Below, one piece after another: positions 48,701 to 58,648 of a stretch of 64,000 nt of DNA; positions within the stretch are counted from its first letter, which is position 1, and every line of letters begins with the position of its first letter. A program made the translations under genes and the position numbers. The stretch is taken from positions 5,662,685 to 5,726,684 of the forward strand of contig CP141140.1 in the NCBI GenBank assembly GCA_035235625.1, read 5' to 3'. The notes beneath the pieces are model-generated. The model saw nothing but the letters and a program-made list of their open reading frames with translations. It did no database searches and was not told the DNA's origin. This stretch comes from Saururus chinensis. Taxonomy: Eukaryota; Streptophyta; Magnoliopsida; Piperales; Saururaceae.

Positions 48701-49899
48701 AGCACGAATTCCGTTACCTGATCTTGCAGAGGATGAACCCATTTATGTGAATGCAAAACAGTATCGCGCAATTCTCAGGAGAAGAATGTCACGTGCCAAG
48801 TTGGAGACTCAGAATAAGATGGTTAAAGCTCGAAAAGTACACTTTTCACCTTATTGGCCTTTTCCCATATTCTTCCAAATGTTTTCTGACAAATTATTTC
48901 AATTATTTAGTTCACACACTTAGACAATAGCACTGTTAGTTGTCCCATCCACCAAAAGGCTCCACTCTAGATGGTAGAGCCATGGTATTTGGAAGGGGAA
49001 GAGGATTCCAAAGAAACAAAACGTTGTTTGTTTGGGTAAAAGGGTTAATAGTGTTATGTATATGAAAATTACCTGATATTTTGATTTTATGTAATGAATT
49101 TAGCTTATTAATGACCTGTTATATGCAAAGATATTTTTGCAATCAACTTGTAAATATAGAGGTTGTATTATTTTATAGCTTTTAATGCTATTTTTCCCTT
49201 TTTGTTTTGGTCTAGGAAAGCTATTTGATTTGCCCTTTTTTATGAAAATAAATTTTGCAACAAGGTTTAAGATTCAAAGCAGAATCCAAATTTTCAGGGA
49301 CAAGCAATTGATTGAGCAGTTCTGTTTTTTTTTGGAAGGGTGGGGGCGGGGGAGGGAAACTTGTAGTTTCTTCCAAAGCTTGATGTCGTATGGATTTGGC
49401 ATAAATTTGTTGGGCCGTGTCTTGCTGTTTTAATTCATGGCGGCAGGAACATACCAATCAGCCAGTCTACTGATTACTCAACTTGCTGATTTGAATTTTT
49501 TTCTTTTGATGAGATTATGTAATTTATGTGTTTTTGTCAGTGAACTGTGCTTACATTTGGCAGCCATACCTTCATGAATCTCGGCACCTGCATGCAATGA
49601 ACAGAGCTAGAGGATCTGGTGGGCGCTTCCTCAATATAAATAAGCTTCAGGGTTCCAGGTCTGGTGCATTTACTAGAGGACAAAATGATGCAAGTTCTAC
49701 TCGTGTGCATCTCAGTTCAGAAAATGGTTACACTGTTGCTTCTTCCACAACATCTAGCTCTGATGTAACCAGTGTTTCTAATTGTAGCGGAGATTTCTTT
49801 AGGGTTTCTGATATTGGATCCGCTACCTACCCATCCCAGGGTGCGGAAGTCTCCAAAAAGGAGAAATCTTTGGTGCATTATGGTTCCCACCACCAGTAA
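45701..49899 (+). CDS. NF-YA: NF-YA (HAP2/CBF-B) CCAAT-binding subunit, six coding exons
   Basis: Coding exons: 45701-45709, 45888-45987, 46900-47012, 47091-47156, 48672-48836, 49564-49899. They give 262 residues. The subunit-interaction helix YVNAKQYRAILRRRMSRAKL is at about 121-140. The CCAAT-contact segment HESRHLHAMNRARGSGGRF lies at about 155-173. Upstream are the family sentences DQESSSSKSTDQSYHEVSS, NPYDACTSAQSG and YAYADAYFGQMVAAYGPQ. It acts in the nucleus with NF-YB/NF-YC. The start is uncertain: GAT ACG CCT CTG (from 45662) is in frame but preceded by TAG, so either an upstream exon joins at 45662 or this ATG is used. Exon 2 has two phase-1 donors (after 45951 and 45987); I chose the longer because it encodes the conserved NPY..SAQSG. 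Arg128 replaces the usual His in KQYHGI. Confidence 0.94.
46169..46332. mobile_element. Stowaway-type MITE in NF-YA intron
   Basis: A 164-bp element between TA dinucleotides with inverted ends CTCACTCCGCCCCATATTAA / TTAATATGGGACGGAGGGAG, in the intron between the second and third coding exons. Non-coding. Confidence 0.88.
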
Positions 49900-50002
49900 A
49901 GAGGTGGAAAATCGATCCATCATGTGCTCTGGGTTTGTGGAACACCAGACCTGCTTGCCATCCGGTGTGTGACAGATGTCCATCACATAGCCTGGTGTTT
50001 CA

Positions 50003-50023
50003 CGGGCAATTCATCCTTGGCTT
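50003..50023 (+). promoter_or_regulatory. Probable miR169 target site in NF-YA 3' UTR
   Basis: Reads CGGGCAATTCATCCTTGGCT followed by T, beginning 104 nt after the NF-YA stop. It matches the complement of the miR169 family at about 17 of 21 positions, with an unbroken match over the miRNA 5' half (TCATCCTTGGCT). miR169 cutting of NF-YA mRNA in the 3' UTR is established in plants. Mismatches lie at both ends and one near the middle of the 3' half. Confidence 0.85.
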
Positions 50024-53000
50024 TGATACACTTAATTATCTTATCATTTTATATGAACAAAAAGTGCTTGCGTTAGTGCTGGATTATTGGTTGCTCTCGT
50101 TTCATTAGACAGAGAGGTTTGGTTGTAGTACACTATGGTCTATGGATCTGTAAAGATTTGTACAGTTTCTTTGGTTGCATATTGCATGATCTAATGTGTT
50201 TTTGAACTTTATGGTTGTCACATTCCTGTAGAAACAGACTTGTTTCAGATCATGGTTTGCATGTTTTTAACCTCTATTTTCGAAAGAAATTTGGACTGGG
50301 AGCTTGCCTTCGCCATATGCTTAATAGATTTGAATCACATCGAGAGCTTTTCATTGTTTAAAATCACTTACATTTATGTCAGCCATTAAATCTCGTAAAG
50401 GAGCAGAATGTAACCCGTTAAATAAGGGGAATGAGAGTCCTGACTCCTGAGATGCTGGTGAATTACATCCGTTTTTCCTGTCTTAAGCTCATTTTTACTG
50501 CAATCATAATTTCTTTTTCTACTGAATGCTAACCCAACTCAATTAATTTTCTTCATGAACAACAACTACAAGCCTAATCTCAGTGTCTTTCAAATGAAAG
50601 CCACGTTTGCAGTTATGGATGAGATTACTCTTCTTGGGCAGGTACACGCAAAATCATAGAAGATGAAACGGGGATGGGTAGGATCGCGTAGATGGGAGAA
50701 TTCGGAATGGGCACTGGGCAGGACTTGAGCTCGTAGGCTATCCAGGTTGTATCTGCATTCTATAACGGTAGAAACTTGTTTCAAAGTTTAAAACTTTAAT
50801 TTATACGGGATCAAGAGCTTGTCGCTGACCTTGTCAATAAATTGCCAATGAATTAATGTTTGTTGAGAGAAGGTGAGATTGGGCAGCAAGCTTGCTTTCA
50901 CTTCTAGAATATCTAGAGGTTTGTTTACATGAAGAACGCTTCTATTTCCCCTTAAGAAATGCTCAGAGCCCGCCAACAAAGAAAAATGACTGACATATTT
51001 TAATTGTTTAATACCCTCATGCAATTTTACTCTTGCTCACCCAAACACCCTACCCTTTATTTTCTTGCCCCGTTACTTGCGCCTATGGCTGATTTTCGGT
51101 GCCAATATTTTTTTCCAAACACCCAGCTACCACCAGAATTGGGACAAGGTTGCCAACAGCGGTTAGACTCGTCAGAGTCAGGCCAAATCCGGCCTTGTTG
51201 GCAAGCCAGTGGCCATGGCTGTTAGCGCCTACTGGCCATTGCCACCGTCGTTCTTATTGCTAGCTGTTGCTATCGTCGCTCTTGTTACTGTCGTCATTGT
51301 CGCCCTTGTTGTCGCTGTGGGAGTCGGAGAAGTTGAGGAAGATAAATTCTTTTTCACTAGGGTAAGGGGTGGGCTGTAATATTTTTGTAAATTTTTTAGG
51401 GGTGTGGAAGTAATGGGGGATCTAAGCATTTCATAGGGAGAAATAGATCCCTTCTTACGTGAACACGAACATTCAAGTTTTCAGCGCATTTTTTATAGTT
51501 TGACTGATCTGGGCTCCAAAGTCAATTATTTCATGGCCAAACAAAGAAGAAGAACACATCGATTTCCCCAACATAAACTTAGGCCCCCATTCTTTTGACA
51601 CCTAGTAAAACTTAAAAAGTTACTCCCATACATACCCTTCCTCACCGGCAATGTTTCGTAATAAAAAAATTGTTCATGTTCAGTCGCCGCTGCGACGACG
51701 CTCAATGAAAAGGCAGCTATTTCCCTTATAGAGCCAGCTTGATTACTTCAGACAAACTTCCGATAAAGCTAGAAACAAAGAAGTCAGTCTAAAAGCCCCT
51801 CCAAAAAGAGCTTACCCTAGAATCGAACGCACTAAATTTCCACCTTTCCCTATTTCCAACGTTTTCAGGGAAAGCAAGAATAATACTATGCAATAATTAC
51901 CGTCAACTTTTTGCCAGTTAATCGAAATATTGCCGTCAACTTTTTGCCATTAAATTTTATTTTAATGGTGCTTTCTATCAGCTTTTTGCCTGTTTTTAAC
52001 AATTTTGTAAATAAATCTTATTTAGTTAGACAATTTAAATTAAAAATTTTATTTTATTAAAAAATACCTTTAACCTCACTTTTAGCTTATTTATACTTTT
52101 TACTCGTTTTTTGTCTAATTCTTTTCCGAACGAGGGTTAGGCTAAAAGTGTGTCAACAAAAGGTAAAAAAAAATTTACTCACATTTTTATCCTTCTTCTA
52201 TATCGTGGCATAACTTAATCCCGCAATCTATTCATTCTCTCTTGAATCATTTCCTTTTCTATAACACTCTTTCACTTTCTCCTCCCGCCATCGTTTATAT
52301 CCTCTTCAGCCCAATTTCTTCCCCTTTCTCCTCCCACAATTGCTTATATCTTCTCCAGGCCCGATCTCAAATCAGACTAGCATTTTGTCTTCCTTTCCTG
52401 ACCACAAGTGCATATCCTCGCCTATCTTCTTTTCCATATGTGGATCCCGTTCACTGGGTGGACTTTGTCTTCCCCTAGTGCTAGTTTTCGTTCCCTTTCC
52501 AGCAACAAAAGTATGTTGCCATTGCGGAGAGAATAAATCCCTACGGAGGTCTTCATTGTGTAGAAAAGCTACAACCGACAGCGGCGACTTTTTCTAACTG
52601 ATATTTTTTTATTTTATAAGTAGAGGTGGAGTTTACATAGGTTGCAAAGTATCATAATTATTGAGGGGTAAAGTGGGCATTTCTCATAACTTAGATATAT
52701 GAAATGTAATGACCATCCAAACAAGATTTCTGAAACTTTGTTTGAAAAGTTGATTTTTTATAATTTATATATAAACAAGACCTGCTTTTGCTTTGTTTTT
52801 AAAAAAGTGACTTCAATGAAAAGTAGCTTTTCCGATGACATAAAGCGTTATCCAAGTTCTGAAGAAAAGACTCCTCAAATCATAACTGCTCCGCAAATTA
52901 CCACCGGCTCATCAAATGACTGGTAGCTTGCAAACCACTGAAATGAAGACAAAATGGATCCGGTGGCTAGGACTTGGTGGACAGTGAAGTCTGAGACTAG

Positions 53001-53538
53001 GCTACTCAATTCGAGAAACACAATAGTGTGTGCATACTATGGCAAAGGTTGGCCGAAACCCTAGCCTTTTGCCATTTTTGGGTTTTGTTCTCTGAAAAAG
53101 TTGGTGATGGGAGAGGAGACAAAGAAAACGAAGAATAGCTAAGGGCTTCTCCGCTAGCACTGGCAACAGAGAAGGCTTTGAGTGTTGGGGTCGCAAGTAA
53201 CAAAACAGTGGGGTTGTGGGGGACCGTAAGGGCTGAAAAATGCTACATGTGCTAGCGGATAGGGAAGCTCGCAGTAGCTCTCATGCGCACGCTCTGGGCC
53301 CCCTATTCCCATGGAGCCGTGCATAACTCGCTCGTATTACCTTTTTTCTAAGAAAAAACTGTCCTCTAGTCTTACGAGCAGGCTTTATTTGATGGCAGGT
53401 CTGAAAAGCTTGCAAGATTCATTAAAAGCTCACATGATATTTTTTTTTACAAAATTATCCTTCTTCTTTTCAATTCCGTTTCTCCTTCTTCTTCCTTCTA
53501 CCATCTTCCAGATTTTTCGTTCTTCCTTTCCACTTTTC
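50024..53538. other. Intergenic between NF-YA and CYP75B remnant
   Basis: The rest of the NF-YA 3' UTR probably ends before about 50400. A low-complexity GTCGT/GTTGCT-rich stretch lies at 51235-51320. GTCAACTTTTTGCCA recurs at 51901-51945. Frames at 52242-52597 show no family features. No gene supported. Confidence 0.45.
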
Positions 53539-54061
53539 ATGGATCTCCTCCTCCTCTCCTCCCTCCTCCTCCCCTCCTTCCTCCTCTTCTCCCTCTTTAC
53601 CTTCAAAGGCCACCTCTCCGATCACCATCGACCCAACCTCCTCCACCTCGGCCTCGCCCCCCGCCAAAGCCCTCAACAACTTCTGCCACGTTTGGGAGGA
53701 CAAGGTCGCCACCCTCGTCATGTCCCTCTCCTGTTGTGTCGCCACTGGCCAAGCTATCAACCTTGACGATCTGCTCAAAGTTTGTACCACCAACACCCTC
53801 AGCAGGGTGATGCTAGGGAGGAGAGTATTCAAGGAATGGGTAGGGAAGGAGGCTAGCGAGTTCAAGGAGATGGTGATGGAGCTAATGGTCCTTGCCGGCA
53901 TCTTCAACGTGGGCGATTTTATCTCAGCCCGCAACTGGCTCGACCTCTAGGGCATCACCAGAAAGATGAAGCGCCTTCACTACCTCTTCAACTCCTTCCT
54001 TTCCCGCATCCTCAACAACCACTATGGCTCCTCTGGCCACCACCACGAGCGCCACCAATGC
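53539..54061 (+). pseudogene. CYP75B (flavonoid 3'-hydroxylase-type) pseudogene
   Basis: An ATG with a Leu-rich membrane anchor (MDLLLLSSLLLPSFLLFSLF, 53539 on) is followed after a frame change and the loss of roughly 100 codons by P450 sequence. That begins PPAKALNNFCHVWEDKV and continues INLDDLLKVCTTNTLSRVML, GRRVF and EFKEMVMELMVLAGIFNVGD to NWLDL, then a TAG where the family has Gln (WLDLQG). After it GITRKMKRLHYLFNSFLSRI continues the same helix. The I-helix, ExxR, PERF and haem-Cys region are missing. The VCTTN.L.RVM.GRRVF and ELMVLAG.FN.GDF sentences are typical of CYP75B. Clearly non-functional. A CYP75A or other A-type P450 origin is less likely. Confidence 0.85.
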
Positions 54062-54083
54062 ATCCTAATAAAAACGATAAATA

Positions 54084-54148
54084 TTTACTTTCTTTGTATA
54101 TATACAAGGAAAGTAAATTACTCTCTTTGTATTTAACAAAGTGAGTAA
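54084..54148. repeat. Two adjacent perfect-type hairpins
   Basis: TTTACTTTC-TTTGTATATATACAAG-GAAAGTAAA at 54084-54117 is followed at once by TTACTCTCTTTGT-ATTTA-ACAAAGTGAGTAA at 54118-54148. An outer AAATATTTACT brackets both. They could form cruciforms or be the inverted ends of a small transposable element just after the CYP75B remnant. Confidence 0.7.
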
Positions 54149-54165
54149 ATATTTACTGTTTTCTT

Positions 54166-54739
54166 CCTCTATGGGTGTGAGATGGTGACAGGAGATGAGG
54201 TTAACGAAGAGGGAGATGAGAGTGGGGAAGCGAGGCGGTCTGGATGGAGATAAGAGGAAGGGGGGGGCAATGGAATCAGAAGGTAGAGGTGCCATTTTGT
54301 TGCAATGGGTGGGAGCTAGAGGTAGGGAGATCAGTGCCATCAACTAAAGATTGTGAATGGTAGAGATGGAAGCACCGGAAGAAGATGAAGGAGCGGAGCA
54401 TAGGGGTATTTTTGTCTGACTATAAAATTAAGAGTTAATACCAAATTAATAATTTTTTTTATAGTTAACACCTTAAACCCTTTTTTTCTAATTCCAAAGG
54501 CTATTGCACCATTACAACCACTCTCACCGACGTACAGATTCACCATTGTTGCGTCACTACTGTCCTTGTCTGTCGACAGATTATCGCTGATTAACTGTGC
54601 CATTCAACGAGGCGTACAACATCGTCAAACATGAAAATATTAAAAGACGAGGGTAGCTAGGCTGCAACCTGTTTTCTGTAAATGCTTACGTTAATACATC
54701 ATCTAGAAACTAGACGACGTTCAACATGAAACTCGAGTT
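54166..54739. other. Intergenic, downstream of the defensin-like gene
   Basis: Purine-rich at 54175-54400, then AT-rich. No gene recognised. The 3' untranslated region of the defensin-like gene should lie next to 54739. Confidence 0.4.
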
Positions 54740-55095
54740 TTAATTTCTTCCGCAGTTGAAGTTACAAATGCATTTGAACTTGCTGTGACCATTGGAAGCA
54801 CAGACACCATTTCCATTCTTCAGTTGATAGCAGCGTTGCTTGCATTCTAGGAGCCTGCAGTCATTGGGGTGCAACACGGCTTGACATCTTGCTGAATCTT
54901 CTGACGCGGCGGCGGAACGAGCTGTGCATGCATACAAATTAACCAGTATAAAACACACAGATCCATCACTGTTAGTTCTCGCTCAAATGGACTTCCAAGT
55001 AAGAGATAAGAACAAAAAGAAAAACATAAGTGCTTGGCAGAACCTGATAAGAGAAGAGCAAGAAAAAAGGAGGTAAGGCAAGAAGGCCAACCCAT
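54740..55095 (-). CDS. Defensin-like (DEFL) cysteine-rich secreted peptide, two exons
   Basis: Exons (minus strand): 55044-55095 and 54740-54921, joined GT..AG in phase 1, giving 77 residues. The first exon encodes a signal peptide (MGWPSCLTSFFLALLLSA), and the intron lies at its end as is usual in DEFL genes. The mature part has eight Cys: CQ...NDC...EC..RC then VC...KCICNFNC. The C-x3-C and C-x-C spacing fits the cysteine-stabilised alpha-beta fold of plant defensin-like proteins. Expected role: secreted defence or cell-signalling peptide; no specific function can be assigned. The start is the first ATG in frame; a longer frame upstream opens with TTG only. Nothing suggests a cluster: no second copy is in the window. 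Confidence 0.85.
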
Positions 55096-55166
55096 CAATA
55101 CAGAATAGGAGCTAGCTAATACCCTTAGATTCAAAACTATGTTCGTTCCGAGGCTTTAAACTTCCC

Positions 55167-55177
55167 ACATATATACC
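55167..55177 (-). promoter_or_regulatory. Probable TATA box of the DEFL gene
   Basis: Minus strand GGTATATATGT, 72 nt before the DEFL ATG. This places a start site some 40 nt upstream of the ATG, a normal short leader. Confidence 0.55.
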
Positions 55178-55757
55178 ACATTTGGAGGAACAATTAAAGC
55201 TATTGGTCTTGATTTGCATACAGAATACAGACACGAGCTGAGGGACCACAAATTACCCACTAAGGAGACACGAGAGTTTTTCATAAATTGTCAAGATGTT
55301 GTAGAAACTGCAAATTCTGCAGCCTTTTCTCTACCAAACAAGAGAAATTCCATGTAGACAGAAATGGGGATGAAAGAGTGAGGACAACATCTTCTATCAT
55401 TAACGACCATTATGTGTCTGGCCTCATGGTAGCCTCTTGTCTCCGCTACATTGCACGCATTGCATTGCCTTTTGGGAGCGCTTTTCCGATCAAATGAAAG
55501 GATTTCCGATTCATCCATACCTTTTGTCAATGGGAAGAACGTCAAGCGACATTTATAGGCTGTTTAGTATCTGTGTCGGCCCTTATGCTGATCTCTGTCT
55601 GGCCACATTGACATAGATCAGCGCCATGAATTTCGCTTGAGGTTTCCTGGATACTCAAGGAACGTGCAATAATTTCTATGTAAGAAGAGCCCACAATGCC
55701 TGTGCATTAATTAGAAAAAAAAGGGAGCCCACCTCCGGAGTCTATGATCAAACAGTA
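55178..55757. other. Upstream region of the DEFL gene
   Basis: No coding region recognised. Opposing frames at 55288-55545 are antisense to each other and have no family features. Confidence 0.4.
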
Positions 55758-55957
55758 CTCCCTCCCTCCGTTCTAAATTAATAGCCTCATTTAATAAAAA
55801 AAATTGTTTCATATTAACAGCTTCATTTTGTTAAATCTAAATGATTGGAAACTTAAAACAAAATATCATTATTTTTCCTTATCTTAGATATGAGTTTTAT
55901 CATTTAATAAAAATTACTATTTTTTTAAATATTATTCTTAATATATGACGGAGAGAG
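55758..55957. mobile_element. Stowaway-type MITE
   Basis: A 200-bp element beginning CTCCCTCCCTCCGTTCTAAA after TA and ending ATATGACGGAGAGAG. The right TA is changed to TC, so it is older than the copy in NF-YA. Confidence 0.75.
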
Positions 55958-57000
55958 TCTATTGTTGCAAACATGGCGGGCTTAGACCATTTCCACTAAG
56001 AATCGTGTTTGTACCCGTTTGTATGTTCGCACTGGCCATGGACAGCCGGTGTAATGCCCGATGATGTGGACAATCCTGCCTGGTCAAGTAGACAAGACTT
56101 GTTTAGCTGATGCACGAGGCTCAACCTTGTTTATTCGATCTTTCGTCTTTCGTTTGTGTTAATTATGTTACTCTTATTGTTGTGTCAAATTGGTGGACCT
56201 AGTCGCGATGTAATGTGATATGTTTGTGTTTTATAAGCACGTAGTATTATGTATCTCCGTCTTTAATTGTAGTAATATGATGTTGTTGTGTTATTAATTT
56301 ATAATGATGTTTCCAGATGTGATGACTGATGTGCAATTTGTTTTTTATTTTTAAAAAGTGTGTGACATAAATTTATATTTTTTAGCCTTCCCATTATCTG
56401 CATTTCAATAAGGAAAACGTTTGTATCAACGTGAGCATGGACATTATAAATGATTGGATCTAAGTGGAAAGGGCATAAAACCAATATAGCCATTGTGTAA
56501 TATCTGCCATCAAATTTCAATTCGGTGGTTGATGATGTCCGAATTCATGCAGCCCAGGCTCAGACTCTTTCGATAGTATCAATCTTTTAAATAGTTAATG
56601 CCCCCGTTAACTATTTAAGCCGAGCTTGAAATGTTTAAACTCGCAGTAAAAATTTACTCCCTCCGTTTTTAAAACAAGTGTCTTATTTAAAAAATTAATT
56701 TATTTTAAAATAAATATCCTATTTACTTAGTTATTACCCACTTTGTCCTCTTTTATGTATTTTTTTAAAATATTCTTTAACAATTTTTTTATTTTTTTAA
56801 TAAAATTTTTTATTTTTTTAATAAAAAATATAATTTTAGAAATTTTTTAGTGACATAAAGTAGTTTAAACGTTGAAGGCACAGGATATAAATAAAAAAGA
56901 ATTGTTTGCATGGATATCAAATGGTACAGGATAGTAAAATGTAAACATCCGAACCAAACTTGCAGGAGCAGGACTAATCAAACCGGGCGATCTAAAGGTG
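55958..57000. other. Intergenic with a truncated Stowaway end
   Basis: CTCCCTCCGTTTTTAAAACA after TTA at 56656 is a Stowaway left end; the element fades into AT-rich DNA by about 56850 without a clear right end. No gene recognised. Confidence 0.45.
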
Positions 57001-58648
57001 ACCCTTCCGGTCCAAGCTAACCGGGCGAAGACCCACGAATGGAAGAAGAACAGGCGGGCTGGGAACCACTGCCCCACCTCTCTTCCTCTGTGGACGCCAT
57101 GCCCTAGGGCTTCACTGTTACAGCCACGGGAGGTTGCCGTTGCACCAAGGCCTCGTTTTTGGCCTTTTGTTTTCTTTCATCAGTACTTCACTCTTCAGCT
57201 ATCCACTGCTGCCACCAGGGGAGCTTTCGTCTCTGATACCGTCGCCTTCAAGGACATCAGCCTTCGTCATCGTCGTCAAGGCAAGCCACCATATCGCCCA
57301 TCATCTAAGGAAATTGTTTGTTTTCTAGTATCTTTCTATCCGATACGGTGTTGCAGTATTATGGCTGCCAATTAACAATCTTTACGCGGCAGGTTGCTTG
57401 TGGCTGGCGCCCGCCCTACTACCGGCCGGTCGCATCCAGTGCTATCCCAATACGAAGAACCATTTTGTCTTTTGTTCCTAATCACGTTCGAACGCCTAAG
57501 GATTGCTGCTTTCATAAAAAAATTGGGCTTACTGTTCTTTTTCCAGCACCTAATTTTTACGGAGAAGAGGCTGTAAGCAAAGCCTAAAATTTAATACATT
57601 TAATTGTTTGCTTTTGTGGTCTTACATTTCATTATAATATGAAAATAGATTTAGTCAGAAAGCAATTAAGGAGTCTGACTTGGGCTCACAAAGCATCTCC
57701 ATATGAATTTATATTGTTTGAACAAGTTTAATTCTGCAGCTTACTTATTTTTTAAATTCAATGTGTGAAATCAGAAACTTGTTGGGCATTGGGTCATGTT
57801 TATTTGGATTAGTCTTTGAGTCTTTAGGGCGTGGATGCCTGTAATTTTGAAGGGGAAGTTTTAAAACGGAGAGAGACCATGATGTTCTCTGCCATATGGC
57901 ATACAATTGCAGAAGTTTCTGTCCGCAATATGCTTTCAGATTTAGCTTTCTGAATTAAGAATTTTGATAGAAATCTGCAGTACCATTTTAAATTTAGCTT
58001 TCTGAATTAAAAAAATGTGTTGACTTCCGGAGTCATGATTTCTTCTTTCTATTCTATCAATGCGACAAATATTTTTCTGCCATCAATGGCTTCGGATATA
58101 TAAAAACTTTGCCTCTGTTTTTAGAATTGAGTTGTTAGTTTCTTTTCACTCAATGTCTAAGATCGTGCTGTTTTTTAATTATTATTATTATTCATTATCA
58201 CAATCAGAAATACGATAAATAATTTATGTGAAGACATACTCCCTCTGTCCCACATTAATAGCTCCATTTGGTTTTTGATTCAAAAACCAAATGGAGCTGT
58301 TAATGTGGGATGGAGTAAATCTTTTGCCCCTAGTCGTATGATTTGTACTTTTTCTTTAATCCTTTTTGTACTAAGTTCAAGAAATATCCCAGTTTGCCTT
58401 TGCTTTTGTTTTTTCAGTGTGATCAGTTGTAGGCTCAATAAAAAAATTAGTTTTCATTTTGTCCCCTCATATTTGTCAAAATGTAAGATATATTTGTAGT
58501 AAGACTTTAGGAAGCCTCATAAATTGGCTGCTTTTATTGGCTTTATTCTCTCATTTGCTTATATTTATGATTGCATGAACTTTCTTAACATCTGAATACG
58601 CTTTATCTTAATTTTTAGGATACTTTTAAGCACAACCTTGTATGAAAT
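57001..58648 (+). other. Probable leader and promoter of the KH gene
   Basis: GC-richer DNA at 57000-57300 with short open frames but no recognisable protein probably holds the first, non-coding exon. An acceptor-like TTTTTAG at 58613-58619 precedes a leader tail with an in-frame TGA six bases before the ATG. The transcription start is not placed. Confidence 0.4.
58239..58315. mobile_element. 77-bp hairpin MITE, Stowaway ends
   Basis: CTCCCTCTGTCCCACATTAA...ATTTGGTTTTTG, a 3-base loop, then the inverted copy CAAAAACCAAATGGAGCTGT...GTGGGATGGAG. It is flanked by TA on both sides. The 37-bp arms differ at only a few positions. It lies in the presumed leader intron of the KH gene. Confidence 0.88.

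Noticed and set aside
52242-52597. Pro/Ser-rich plus-strand frames
   Set aside because: Pyrimidine-rich low-complexity DNA; the frames overlap and no protein family is recognisable.
53311-53538. Open frame upstream of the CYP75B remnant read as an N-terminal extension
   Set aside because: The Leu-rich anchor starts at its own ATG at 53539; the earlier codons are Phe/Ser-rich without similarity.
53470-53934. A 154-codon minus-strand Glu-rich frame
   Set aside because: It is the antisense of the CTCCTC-rich P450 anchor region and therefore artificial.
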